Positions 35,758 through 44,708 of a stretch of 64,000 bases of DNA are shown piece by piece. This DNA comes from an uncultured Clostridia bacterium (GTDB taxonomy: Bacteria > Bacillota > Clostridia > Christensenellales > Borkfalkiaceae), in contig CALVXG010000004.1 in the NCBI GenBank assembly GCA_944368925.1, positions 169,650 to 233,649 of the forward strand. The letters run 5' to 3'. Below the pieces are notes generated by a model. That model made no database searches, was not told the origin of the DNA, and saw nothing but the letters and a program-made list of their open reading frames with translations. Made by a program: the position numbers and the translations under genes. Each line of letters begins with the position of its first letter. Position 1 is the first letter of the stretch.

Positions 35758-37194
35758 ATGAAAGCAAAAAGAAAGGGTTTAATATCCATACTGTTACTGT
35801 GTGCGGCTGTTTTTGCCGTAACAATGCTCGCGGCTTGTGGCGGCGGAGGCGGCAGCGGTCCGATCGGCGTAGGCGAACACGAGATCGACAGTAAGTGGTG
35901 GTCTACTACGGGCGAGATACAAAAAGACGGGGAAGACATAGTTTTCAACAACGTAGAGATCAAATTGACTACGGTCGTCGCCGGGACGGATCTTGTAAAA
36001 TTCAACACAATAGTCAATCGGTTTAATGCCGAGTATTTAGACAAGATCAATATCGTACCGTCCAGCGTTACGGAAGAATCGTACAATTCTCAGGTCGCAA
36101 AACAGATATCAAACAATGCAAATGCGCCCGATTTACTTATGACGCATCAAAAGGAGTTCAAATCCCTTGCGGACAGCAAGCTTATTCAACCGTTTAACGA
36201 GGTAATCGAAAAATCCGAGATAGATCTCGATCTCGATAATTTCGCTGCGGGATTATCCAAATATTCGTCGCTTAACTATAAAGATCAAATGTTTACCGTG
36301 CCGGTCGACATGCACAGCGAAGTCGTTATTTACAACAAAAAGCTTCTCGGTGACAACGCTTTGCCGACGAATCACTCGGAATTGGTTGCGCTTTGTAAAA
36401 AGATAGCGACGGAAAAGAACATAACTCCTATAGCTGCGTCTACGCACAGCCCGTCGTTTTACCGTTTTGTATTCAACACGGCAATACTGCAAAACGGCGG
36501 AACGTTCTTCGATACGAGCAATTATAACGCCGATTGGGCGAGCGAGAGCAATATGCCCGCATATAAAGCGGCGATCGCTTCGATAAGAGAACTGATAACC
36601 GAAAACATAATGAAAAAACAACAGTCGACAGGCGACGCGCTTTCGGCGTTTTTAAACGATAAAGCATTGTTCTATTTTGTCGAGCCGTGGTCGGTCGAAA
36701 GCGTATTAAACGCATATTCGGGGGATAAAAACGATATCTCGGGCACAAGCATGTCCAAATGGTTCGCCGCCGATCCGAGTAAAGACTGCGCCGATCATAT
36801 TTACGGCGACGCTCACGCGTTCGGCATAAGCAAAACCGTAACGGATATTACCAAAAAAGCCGCGATCTGCGAGTTTATAAAATGGTTTTCGGAAAATACG
36901 TCGGCAGGGATTCCATGGGCGAATGCCGGTCATTACAGCGCGTCCAAGACGCTAACAGTAAATTCGTCGTATACCGCCGAAAACATGGTTGCGAACTTTC
37001 TGACAAAATTCTATGCCGATATCGACGATTTTCAAACGATGGATATTTCTCCGTATACGTATCAATATAAGTCGTATCTCGAACAGCTGTATTTGGCAAT
37101 GATATCCAACGATACCGCCGATAACGACGAATCGGATATAAGAGCTTATCAAAAGAAAGTCAACGATGAAATAGCCACTATAAATATGATGTAG
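35758..37194 (+). CDS. Sugar ABC transporter solute-binding lipoprotein (second locus)
   Basis: 478 residues with AAGGAG before ATG 35758, a signal peptide and an LAAC lipobox near residue 23, then a Gly-rich linker. The mature part has the SBP_bac_1 pattern (FNTIVNRFNAEYLDKINI, PVDMHSEVVIYNKKLL, and FSENTSAGIPWANAGHY near the C-terminus). It is immediately upstream of the two permease genes, so it is the main receptor of this importer. The ligand is probably a galactose-, rhamnose- or amino-sugar-containing oligosaccharide, judged from the following enzymes. Confidence 0.9.
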   Translation: MKAKRKGLISILLLCAAVFAVTMLAACGGGGGSGPIGVGEHEIDSKWWSTTGEIQKDGEDIVFNNVEIKLTTVVAGTDLVKFNTIVNRFNAEYLDKINIVPSSVTEESYNSQVAKQISNNANAPDLLMTHQKEFKSLADSKLIQPFNEVIEKSEIDLDLDNFAAGLSKYSSLNYKDQMFTVPVDMHSEVVIYNKKLLGDNALPTNHSELVALCKKIATEKNITPIAASTHSPSFYRFVFNTAILQNGGTFFDTSNYNADWASESNMPAYKAAIASIRELITENIMKKQQSTGDALSAFLNDKALFYFVEPWSVESVLNAYSGDKNDISGTSMSKWFAADPSKDCADHIYGDAHAFGISKTVTDITKKAAICEFIKWFSENTSAGIPWANAGHYSASKTLTVNSSYTAENMVANFLTKFYADIDDFQTMDISPYTYQYKSYLEQLYLAMISNDTADNDESDIRAYQKKVNDEIATINMM

Positions 37195-37201
37195 GTTTAT
37201 T

Positions 37202-38260
37202 ATGGCGAACAACAGTATTTTGGAAGAGTACGTCGAAACTTTGGAAGAAGCCGAGATAGCCGAAAAAAAGAAGGCGCAAAAAAAGAGCCTTCGAAAAGAA
37301 TCGGCATTCGGTATGGCTCTCATTGCGCCGTACATCTTGATCTTCATTATTTTTTCGATCATTCCCACCGTAATGGGCGTAGTGTTTTCGTTCATGTCGT
37401 ACAATCCGTACAACACTGCGGATATAAGATTTGTCGGATTCCAAAACTATATCAACATATTTAATTTCGATCTTCCGATATCTAAGTCGTTTTGGAGCTC
37501 GTTCGGAACGATGTTCATATATGTTGCGATAGGTACGCCGCTTGCCGTTATCATACCGTTTTTCCTGGCTTATTACATCAATATGAAGCCGCCGGGATAT
37601 AAGTTTTTTCGCGCACTGATATACTTCCCCAATATCGTATCTATAACCATAATGGGTATTATTTTCGGCAATATGTTTGCGGGCGACAGCTCCGGTCTTA
37701 TCAATTCGTGGCTGGGGACGGAGATCCATTGGTTGTCGGGCGAGCCGTGGAAGGACGATATCCTGCGCTGGGTCGTTATTTTCATCGCTACAGAATGGTG
37801 GTGTACCGGGTCGAATTTCATTATTTTTGCAGCGGCGTTCAGAGACGTACCCAAAAACCTTTACGAAGCGTGCGAAATGGACGGCGGCGGCAAGTGGCAG
37901 AAAATTTTGCACGTCACCATTCCTAACATTAAATCCACCGTCACGGTATGTTTGTTCAATATCTTGATCGGATATTTGGGATTGTACGGACAGGTTATTG
38001 TTTTGAACGACTTTACAAACGCAAATATCATGGTTTCGCCGACTATGTTTATCCAACATTATTTGAGCGATTTCAGTTATGCGCGTATCACGGGTTATGT
38101 ATGCGCATGCGCTCTTATGTTCGGTATAGTGGTCATGTTTTTCAGCACGATACAGCGAAAAGCGATGGGCGAGCATAGAAAAAAATCTAAGCGTACCGAG
38201 GATTGCATCGCTTATTTTGCGGATAGAGATCGATTTACGACGGAGGTGGGTAATGATTAA
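37202..38260 (+). CDS. Sugar ABC transporter permease 1 (second locus)
   Basis: 352-residue MalF/UgpA-type permease with six membrane helices and an EAA loop (NLYEACEMDGGGKWQKIL) at about residues 219-236. It begins with a highly charged N-terminal tail of about 35 residues rich in Glu, Lys and Ala (ETLEEAEIAEKKKAQKK), probably helical and cytoplasmic, and has a long polar C-terminus. The gene starts seven bases after the binding protein and overlaps the second permease by eight bases. Confidence 0.93.
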   Translation: MANNSILEEYVETLEEAEIAEKKKAQKKSLRKESAFGMALIAPYILIFIIFSIIPTVMGVVFSFMSYNPYNTADIRFVGFQNYINIFNFDLPISKSFWSSFGTMFIYVAIGTPLAVIIPFFLAYYINMKPPGYKFFRALIYFPNIVSITIMGIIFGNMFAGDSSGLINSWLGTEIHWLSGEPWKDDILRWVVIFIATEWWCTGSNFIIFAAAFRDVPKNLYEACEMDGGGKWQKILHVTIPNIKSTVTVCLFNILIGYLGLYGQVIVLNDFTNANIMVSPTMFIQHYLSDFSYARITGYVCACALMFGIVVMFFSTIQRKAMGEHRKKSKRTEDCIAYFADRDRFTTEVGND

Positions 38261-39176
38261 AAAACAAAAACGAGTTTTATCAAAATCGGAGCGCGAGCGC
38301 CGTAAAAACAAGATAGTCGCTTTTTGCGTAATGGCGGTTGCCGCCGTATTTTTCGGTTTTCCGTTTTTGTATATGCTCGGTTCTTCGGTAAAATCCGATC
38401 TCGATCTACAGCTTCACCCGGAACTAATTTTCCCGTCGAGTTTCAGTGAATGGACTTTCGAGCGTTATACGGGCTTTTTTATGTACGCAGGCAAGATCGC
38501 AACGCTGCCGTTGGCTTTTTTGAACTCGCTGTGGTCTACCGCGGCTAACGTTTTGCTGACGGTAGCTTTGGACTTATTGGTCGCTTATGCGGTTATATTT
38601 GTGCGATTTAAGTTCAAGAAAGTCTTTATGAAGTTCTTATACTTATGGATGGCGATCCCGGGAGTAATTGCGACTGCCCCGATGTTCGCTATGTATGCAA
38701 CGATTAAAAACGCTTTGGGGTTGCATGAGGGCGTAGGCGCGTATCTGTATATCTATTTATGGTTGATCGTTCCGGGAACCACGGGGATATTCAACGTGCT
38801 TTTGATGCGCAATATGTTCGCTTCGATCCCTATGGAGATCGTGGAAAGCGCAAGGAGCGACGGCGCGAGCAATATGCAGATCTTTCGCCGAGTAGTTTTG
38901 CCGCTTGCGAGATCGACGATATTACTTATAGTGCTTTTCACGTTCAATGGCAGTTGGAACAGTCTTGCGTGGCCGTTGCTCGTGTTAAGCGGAGAAAGCA
39001 AGACTTGGGAAACCCTGACTCTTGCGCTGACGGGATATACCGGCAGCTCGAATTGGGGACAGGTCGGATATTCTATGGCGTCGAGCGTTTTCGCGCTTAT
39101 TCCCACGCTTATCGTGTTCCTGTTTACTCAAAGCAAAATGATAGACGGTTTATCCTCTACGGGCGTAAAGAAATAA
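38253..39176 (+). CDS. Sugar ABC transporter permease 2 (second locus)
   Basis: 307-residue MalG/UgpE-type permease. ATG 38253 is chosen because GGAGGTGG lies 4-11 bases upstream and because the longer frame only reads through the preceding gene. It has a basic N-terminal tail, six membrane helices and an EAA loop (IVESARSDGASNMQIFRRV) near residues 195-213. It is coupled to the first permease by an eight-base overlap and followed by the ATPase gene ten bases later. Confidence 0.93.
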   Translation: MIKKQKRVLSKSERERRKNKIVAFCVMAVAAVFFGFPFLYMLGSSVKSDLDLQLHPELIFPSSFSEWTFERYTGFFMYAGKIATLPLAFLNSLWSTAANVLLTVALDLLVAYAVIFVRFKFKKVFMKFLYLWMAIPGVIATAPMFAMYATIKNALGLHEGVGAYLYIYLWLIVPGTTGIFNVLLMRNMFASIPMEIVESARSDGASNMQIFRRVVLPLARSTILLIVLFTFNGSWNSLAWPLLVLSGESKTWETLTLALTGYTGSSNWGQVGYSMASSVFALIPTLIVFLFTQSKMIDGLSSTGVKK

Positions 39177-39185
39177 GGTGATAAT

Positions 39186-40949
39186 ATGGGTAATGTATTA
39201 AAAGAAAGAAAACAAAACTCGTTTATGTCGCTTCAAAACCTCGTCAAGGTTTACCCCAACGGCGAGAAAGCGGTGTACAACTTCGATTTGGATATAGCAA
39301 AAAACGAGTTTATCGTAATAGTCGGACCGTCGGGCTGCGGTAAGTCCACCACACTCCGAATGATCGCGGGACTCGAAGATATAAGCGGCGGAGATATATA
39401 TCTCGAAAGCGAGCTGCTCAACTACAAGCCCAGCAGCGAGCGCAAAATGGCGATAGTGTTCCAAAGCTATGCGCTGTATCCGCAAATGACGGTGTACAAC
39501 AACATCGCATTCCCGCTCACCATAAACAAGTACCCCATGCCCAAAGAAAACGCCGTGCTTAAAGCGAATGCCGAGATAGAAAAACTGTTGTCGACGGTTG
39601 CGTGGAATAAGTTTATCGGCGTGCTGTTCAATGTGTATAACGGCAACGGCAAGGCTAAGGACGAGCAGATAGCGACGATTTTCGGTATAACGCTGTATGC
39701 GGCAAAGCTGCTGTATAAGGCGTTCGGCGCGTACTGTCGGGAAACGCTCGAAAGTTTGGACGGCAAAGCCGAAGAAATTTCCGTCGCGATACGCGCCGAG
39801 CTGAAGCCGCTCGTCGAAGCGGAAAACGCAAAGGTACAAGAAAGCGGCGTAAAGCTCGACGAGGACTTCTGCGAAGTCGACGGGGACGGAAACAAGATAA
39901 TAGAGCCGAGAAAGTATACGCCGTACGAGATAAAAACGCGCGTGTACGAAACGGCGGAAAAGCTCGACCTTATCCCGTACCTGGATAAACTGCCCAAAGA
40001 GCTGTCGGGCGGACAAATGCAGCGCGTCGCGCTCGGACGGGCGATAATCAAAAACGTGCCCGTGTTTATGATGGACGAGCCGCTTTCTAACCTCGATGCA
40101 AAGCTTAGGCTTTCCATGCGCAGCGAGATAGTCAAGCTCCATAACCGCATCGGCGCTACGACGATATATGTTACGCACGATCAGACGGAAGCTATGACAA
40201 TGGCGAGCCGAATAGTGGTAATGAGCCGCGGCTTTATACAGCAGATCGGCACGCCCGAAGAGGTTTATCAAGACCCCGCAAATATATTCGTGGCAAAGTT
40301 TATAGGCAGTCCGTCAATGAACGTGTTTAATATATACTACGACCCCGAAAGCGGATGCTTGGAGCGCAACGACGTAAAAATCCCGTTAAAAGCGGAGTTC
40401 AAAAAAAGACACGACGAGTTTTACGCTACGGCGGTCAATAAGTTCGAGGGTTTGCAATCGAATTTCGACGAAAAGGCGCGAGAGGAAATACTTAAAATAC
40501 TTTCGTCTACGGGCGAGTACAAAGACGAAAAGAAACAGCAGAAAAAGAAAGGATTGATCGCGCTCATAAAGCGACTCATCGAAAAGCAAAAGAACAAAAA
40601 GATCGTCGTTGACGAGTATGCTTACGAAAAAGAGGTGCTCGGCGAAAAGCTGGCGCAATTGAAAACGAACGCGACGGCAAAACACGGACTTCTTGTCGGC
40701 ATACGTCCGGAGCGGATCAAGATAGAAAAAGTCGTTGCGGGCAAAAAGTATAAGGGCGTTGTAAAGGTAAAGTCGACGGTGGTCGAACTTCTCGGCGGCG
40801 AGTACAATATACACTTCGATCTATTCGATAAAGACATGGTATGCAAGCTCGACGCGACCGAAAAAGTCACGACGGACGACGAGCTTGCCGTGAGCTTTTC
40901 TCCCGACGATCTGTATATTTTCGATTTCGTTACGGGCGACAGAATATAA
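39186..40949 (+). CDS. Sugar ABC transporter ATPase with two insertions
   Basis: 587-residue MsmX/UgpC-type ATPase with AAGGTG upstream. Walker A is GPSGCGKST (residues 47-55), the Q-loop Gln is 93, the signature is SGGQ (274-277), and Walker B FMMDEP and VTHDQ are intact. The Q-loop to signature distance is 181 residues against about 53 in MalK, so about 125 extra residues (about 117-243) lie in the helical subdomain. This insert looks partly helical with a hydrophobic stretch (ATIFGITLYAAKLLYKAFGA) and has no visible similarity to the coiled coil of the ATPase at 1052. A second insert of about 85 Lys-rich residues (about 410-498) interrupts the C-terminal TOBE domain before VGIRPERI. Both insertions keep the frame and all motifs. 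Confidence 0.92.
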   Translation: MGNVLKERKQNSFMSLQNLVKVYPNGEKAVYNFDLDIAKNEFIVIVGPSGCGKSTTLRMIAGLEDISGGDIYLESELLNYKPSSERKMAIVFQSYALYPQMTVYNNIAFPLTINKYPMPKENAVLKANAEIEKLLSTVAWNKFIGVLFNVYNGNGKAKDEQIATIFGITLYAAKLLYKAFGAYCRETLESLDGKAEEISVAIRAELKPLVEAENAKVQESGVKLDEDFCEVDGDGNKIIEPRKYTPYEIKTRVYETAEKLDLIPYLDKLPKELSGGQMQRVALGRAIIKNVPVFMMDEPLSNLDAKLRLSMRSEIVKLHNRIGATTIYVTHDQTEAMTMASRIVVMSRGFIQQIGTPEEVYQDPANIFVAKFIGSPSMNVFNIYYDPESGCLERNDVKIPLKAEFKKRHDEFYATAVNKFEGLQSNFDEKAREEILKILSSTGEYKDEKKQQKKKGLIALIKRLIEKQKNKKIVVDEYAYEKEVLGEKLAQLKTNATAKHGLLVGIRPERIKIEKVVAGKKYKGVVKVKSTVVELLGGEYNIHFDLFDKDMVCKLDATEKVTTDDELAVSFSPDDLYIFDFVTGDRI

Positions 40950-40987
40950 ATCGCGTATGCGCGATTTAAGGACACTATTAACTATAT

Positions 40988-42943
40988 ATGCTAAAATTTA
41001 ATAGTACAACTTTGCAAATTACGGACACGCGCGACCCTGCGGACAAGGTTTTTTCCCGCGGAGGTTTGCGCGTATGCTATACGCTCGATAGCGATAACAT
41101 AACTAAAGGCGAAAAACTTAAATTCACTCCGTACAATGATAGGATCGGTGAGTTTGACGACGAGCTTAAAAACGAGCATACGCGAGCCGCGCTCGACGTT
41201 AAAGCATACGCCGACGGGCTTGAATTTTCGCTTGCAAGCGCCGCGAACGATCTTTCCGAATTCGGTATAGACCTGCCCTTTAACTTTATGGGTAAAAAGG
41301 GCGGCGGCGGTTGGCGCAGGCAGTTTATGCTCAATTCGCCGTATATTTCTCCGAATAGGGATATACTGTATTTTTACCTCGCAAGACCGAACGGAAATAA
41401 TATCGTCATAGCGGCTAAGAACGCGGCGGGTTTTAAGATAGACTATTCGCCGTACTGCTATGCGCATTTTTTAACGGGCATCAAGATATTCGCCAATTTG
41501 GATAAAGCATATAATATGCCGCACAAAGAAAACGCCGTTACCTTTGCCATACTGCCCGTTAATGGCTTCGACGATTGCTTGAATAAACTTTCGCGTTATT
41601 ACGGGTTGCCTTTCGTCGAGTGCGATCTTAACGGCGGCGAAGTCGGGAGCAAAATAAACGTCAAAGTCTACGGCAAGTGCGACAATATTAAAAACGGCGA
41701 TTACGTTATAGGGCGCGAGGGCGACAACGAGATAACGCCGAAATATAACGGAAAATCGGGCGCGACGGCTACGGTGTACGGATATAGATCGCTTAAAGAC
41801 TTATACTTCAAATCTATGTCCGCCGTGGATATGAAAGACATAGAAGTCACCGACAAAAATCTTTGCGAACATCAATGTTGGGCGACGGCTATGTTACGAT
41901 TTCTTTTGCGGTACAAGTCGGAGCTCGATGTCGAAACGGTAATCAAGTATGAAACGCTTCTGAAAGATCTGCTCGACGAGATAACCGAAACGGACGAGAG
42001 CAAAGCCGTGCCGAGACTGACTATATTAAAGCAACCGCATGACAATTTGCCGGCGTACAACGTGTACAAGTCGACGCGCGTGCAGGAGGGCTTTTTCGGC
42101 GTTACGCTTCTTTTTGACGCGTATAAATATTTCGGGGATAAAAAATATCTTGACTACGCAGTCGGCGCGCTCGACTGCCTTTTGGACAACTACCAAAACG
42201 AAAGCGGCGCGATAATGCGGTACGAGTGGGGGAAGTACAGCGATTATACTACGGTGTGCTGCCCCATGATAACGACAGTCGACGCGGCTTTGTTTATGCG
42301 CGATATCGATAAAGCCAAGTCGGATAAGTACTACGACAGCGCAAAAAGAATGGCAGAGTATTTATATGAGCGCGGTCTTGTATTTCCGACTGAGGGCGCG
42401 GTCAGCGATGAAACGGAAACGGAAATGGAGGACGGATCGATATCTTGTACCGCACTCGGATTGCTGTATTATTGCAAGAACGTCGAGCGCGTCGAAAAAT
42501 ATATACGAAAAGCCAAAGAGATATTGGACATACACGACTGTTGGGTCATGCAAACGCCCGTCGCGCAGATGCGCAGAAGCACGCTTCGGTGGTGGGAAAC
42601 GCTGTGGGAGGGCGACGCGGACGGTCCCGCGCTTTGTTGCGGACACTCTTGGAGTATTTGGCGCGCCGAAGCGGATTTTTTGTATTATATGCTTACGGGC
42701 GACGAAGATTATCTCATTAGGGCGAAAAACGGATTTAATTGCAATCTCGCAAAAATACACGGCGACGGCAAGAGTTACAGCATATACGGCTTCGATGAGA
42801 TAACGGGCGGCGGATTTGCGAGCAAAAGCGACGACGTAAAAATAGAACTCGCGCCGCATTATGCTCGTCGACCCGACAGTGGTCTGACGCGGTACGTGTG
42901 GGTCAGACTTTGCGATACGTTCTTGAACGGAGGAACAGATTGA
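40988..42943 (+). CDS. Uncharacterised alpha-toroid protein, possible glycosidase
   Basis: 651 residues without a signal peptide. The first ~260 residues are beta-rich; the rest is helical with a repeat spacing typical of (alpha/alpha)6 toroids, including VQEGFFGVTLLFDAYKYFG, GALDCLLDNYQNESG and CCGHSWSIWRAEADFLYYML. Several conserved-looking Trp, His and Asp residues could form an active site, but I cannot match it to a defined GH family. It starts 38 bases after the ATPase gene with no clear ribosome binding site and overlaps the following FAD gene. The context suggests a sugar-cleaving or sugar-modifying role in the cytoplasm. Confidence 0.6.
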   Translation: MLKFNSTTLQITDTRDPADKVFSRGGLRVCYTLDSDNITKGEKLKFTPYNDRIGEFDDELKNEHTRAALDVKAYADGLEFSLASAANDLSEFGIDLPFNFMGKKGGGGWRRQFMLNSPYISPNRDILYFYLARPNGNNIVIAAKNAAGFKIDYSPYCYAHFLTGIKIFANLDKAYNMPHKENAVTFAILPVNGFDDCLNKLSRYYGLPFVECDLNGGEVGSKINVKVYGKCDNIKNGDYVIGREGDNEITPKYNGKSGATATVYGYRSLKDLYFKSMSAVDMKDIEVTDKNLCEHQCWATAMLRFLLRYKSELDVETVIKYETLLKDLLDEITETDESKAVPRLTILKQPHDNLPAYNVYKSTRVQEGFFGVTLLFDAYKYFGDKKYLDYAVGALDCLLDNYQNESGAIMRYEWGKYSDYTTVCCPMITTVDAALFMRDIDKAKSDKYYDSAKRMAEYLYERGLVFPTEGAVSDETETEMEDGSISCTALGLLYYCKNVERVEKYIRKAKEILDIHDCWVMQTPVAQMRRSTLRWWETLWEGDADGPALCCGHSWSIWRAEADFLYYMLTGDEDYLIRAKNGFNCNLAKIHGDGKSYSIYGFDEITGGGFASKSDDVKIELAPHYARRPDSGLTRYVWVRLCDTFLNGGTD

Positions 42944-44688
42944 TTATAGAACAACATTACGATCTCGTTGTCGTCGGCGGCGGAATATCGGGGATTTGCG
43001 CGGCGATCTCCGCGGCGCGGCACGGCGCAAAAACCGCGCTCGTGCAAGATCGTCCCGTACTCGGCGGCAATGCGTCGAGCGAAATAAGAATGCATATTTG
43101 CGGCGCGGATATACATGCAAACAAGCCGAATGCGCGCGAAACGGGAATAATAGAAGAGTTACAACTGTCTAACAGATACGTAAATCCGCAACATTCCTTC
43201 AGCGTGCAGGACTATGTTTTCGAGAGCACAGTAAGAGCCGAGAAAAATATCGACATGTATTTGAATACGCGCGTGCTCGAATCGAAAACCGTATCGGATA
43301 GAATCGTATATGTCGACGCTGTACAGACAACGACCGAAAAAAAGTTCAGGCTGTACGGAAAGTTTTTTGCCGACGATACGGGCGACGGCTTTTTAGGTTA
43401 TATTTCGGGTGCGGAATTTATGTACGGCAGAGAGAGCAAAGCCGAGTTCGGCGAGCCGCACGCGCCCGACGCTTGCGACAATAAACTTATGGGCAATTCG
43501 CTCATGTTTACCGCAAAGGATATGGGCGTGCCTACGCCGTTTGTAAAGCCGCAGTGGGCGTACTCTTATACCGAAAGCGACTTGGCGCACCGAGATCACA
43601 GCGATTTTACTTCCGGGTATTGGTGGATAGAAGCGGCTTCGCCAGATACGATCGCCGATGGCGAGAATATACGCGAAGAACTCGTAAAAATGCTGTTCGG
43701 AGTGTGGGATCATATCAAAAACGGCGGCGATCACGGTGCGGAAAACTATGCGCTCGATTGGATAGGCGCGTTGCCGGGAAAGCGAGAGAGCAGACGGCTA
43801 AAAGGCGATTATGTTCTTACCGAAAACGATTTGACGGGCGGCAGACGGTTCGATGACGCGGTAGCCTACGGCGGTTGGGATATAGACATACACGAAAACG
43901 GCTGTATGGTCATGCTCGACAACGCGCCCAATATGTCCTTTTCTACCGACTATGTTTATCAGATACCGTACCGCTGTTTATACTCGGTAAATATAGATAA
44001 TCTTTTTCTTGCGGGGCGTGCCATTAGCGCGTCGCACTTGGCGTTCGGGTCTACCCGCGTCATGGCTACGTGCGGCGTTATCGGGCAAGCCGTCGGCACT
44101 GCGGCGGCGCTGTGCGTAAAACACGGCTTTTCGCCTCGCGGATTGCTTTCGCATATCGAGAAATTGCGCGAGATCCTTGCCGTCGACGATTGCTATATCC
44201 CGGGGTACGGGCTGCTTTTGAATAACGATCTTGCGTTATCGGCAAAGCTGTCGGCTTCGAGCGAGAAACATCCCGTTTGCAATCTCGTCAACGGCGAACT
44301 CAGGAATATGGGCGACACGGTAAATTTGTGGCAGTCCGACGGGTTATCGAAAAACGGCGAGTATGTTACGTTAAAGTGGGACGAACCTAAAAAAATCAAA
44401 ACCGTTATTTTGAGGTTCGATTCGGACCTGTCGAGCGAGCTTACGATAACGCTGTCGGACGGGATAAGAAAAGGTCAAAAAAGATTCCCGCAAACGCTTA
44501 TCAAGGACTACGATTTGATCTTTTACGATAAAGGCAATATAGTCGGTGAATTACGGCAGACCGACAATATTTTAAGGCTGAATAGGCTGAAAGTCGATTT
44601 CGTTGCGGACGAGGTGAAGATCGTTCTCAAAACAACGCACGGCGCAGTCGACGCCTCTATGTTTGCCGTAAACATTTTCGAGTTTTGA
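42940..44688 (+). CDS. FAD-dependent oxidoreductase (FAD_oxidored type) with C-terminal beta domain
   Basis: 582 residues. The start is probably TTG 42940, seven bases after GGAGGA and overlapping the previous stop; a GTG at 42898 would lie inside the upstream gene. The Rossmann FAD motif VVGGGISGICAAISAARHG is at the very N-terminus, followed by LGGNASSEIRMHICG, typical of PF12831-type proteins, and a second nucleotide-contact segment (NLFLAGRAISASHLAFGSTR). About 130 C-terminal residues look like a discoidin/galactose-binding sandwich (VTLKWDEPKKIKTVILRFD). There is no signal peptide. Such proteins often sit in glycan loci and may oxidise a sugar hydroxyl, but the reaction here is unknown. 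Confidence 0.75.
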   Translation: MIIEQHYDLVVVGGGISGICAAISAARHGAKTALVQDRPVLGGNASSEIRMHICGADIHANKPNARETGIIEELQLSNRYVNPQHSFSVQDYVFESTVRAEKNIDMYLNTRVLESKTVSDRIVYVDAVQTTTEKKFRLYGKFFADDTGDGFLGYISGAEFMYGRESKAEFGEPHAPDACDNKLMGNSLMFTAKDMGVPTPFVKPQWAYSYTESDLAHRDHSDFTSGYWWIEAASPDTIADGENIREELVKMLFGVWDHIKNGGDHGAENYALDWIGALPGKRESRRLKGDYVLTENDLTGGRRFDDAVAYGGWDIDIHENGCMVMLDNAPNMSFSTDYVYQIPYRCLYSVNIDNLFLAGRAISASHLAFGSTRVMATCGVIGQAVGTAAALCVKHGFSPRGLLSHIEKLREILAVDDCYIPGYGLLLNNDLALSAKLSASSEKHPVCNLVNGELRNMGDTVNLWQSDGLSKNGEYVTLKWDEPKKIKTVILRFDSDLSSELTITLSDGIRKGQKRFPQTLIKDYDLIFYDKGNIVGELRQTDNILRLNRLKVDFVADEVKIVLKTTHGAVDASMFAVNIFEF

Positions 44689-44708
44689 ACCGATAGGAGA
44701 TTTAATAT

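Noticed and set aside
37178-38311. A 377-codon minus-strand open frame opposite the permease gene.
   Set aside because: It lies antisense to a clear permease, has an Arg/His-rich composition and no family pattern, so it is a shadow of the plus-strand codon use.
39198-40271. A 357-codon minus-strand open frame opposite the ABC ATPase.
   Set aside because: It is antisense to intact Walker and signature motifs and has no ribosome binding site.
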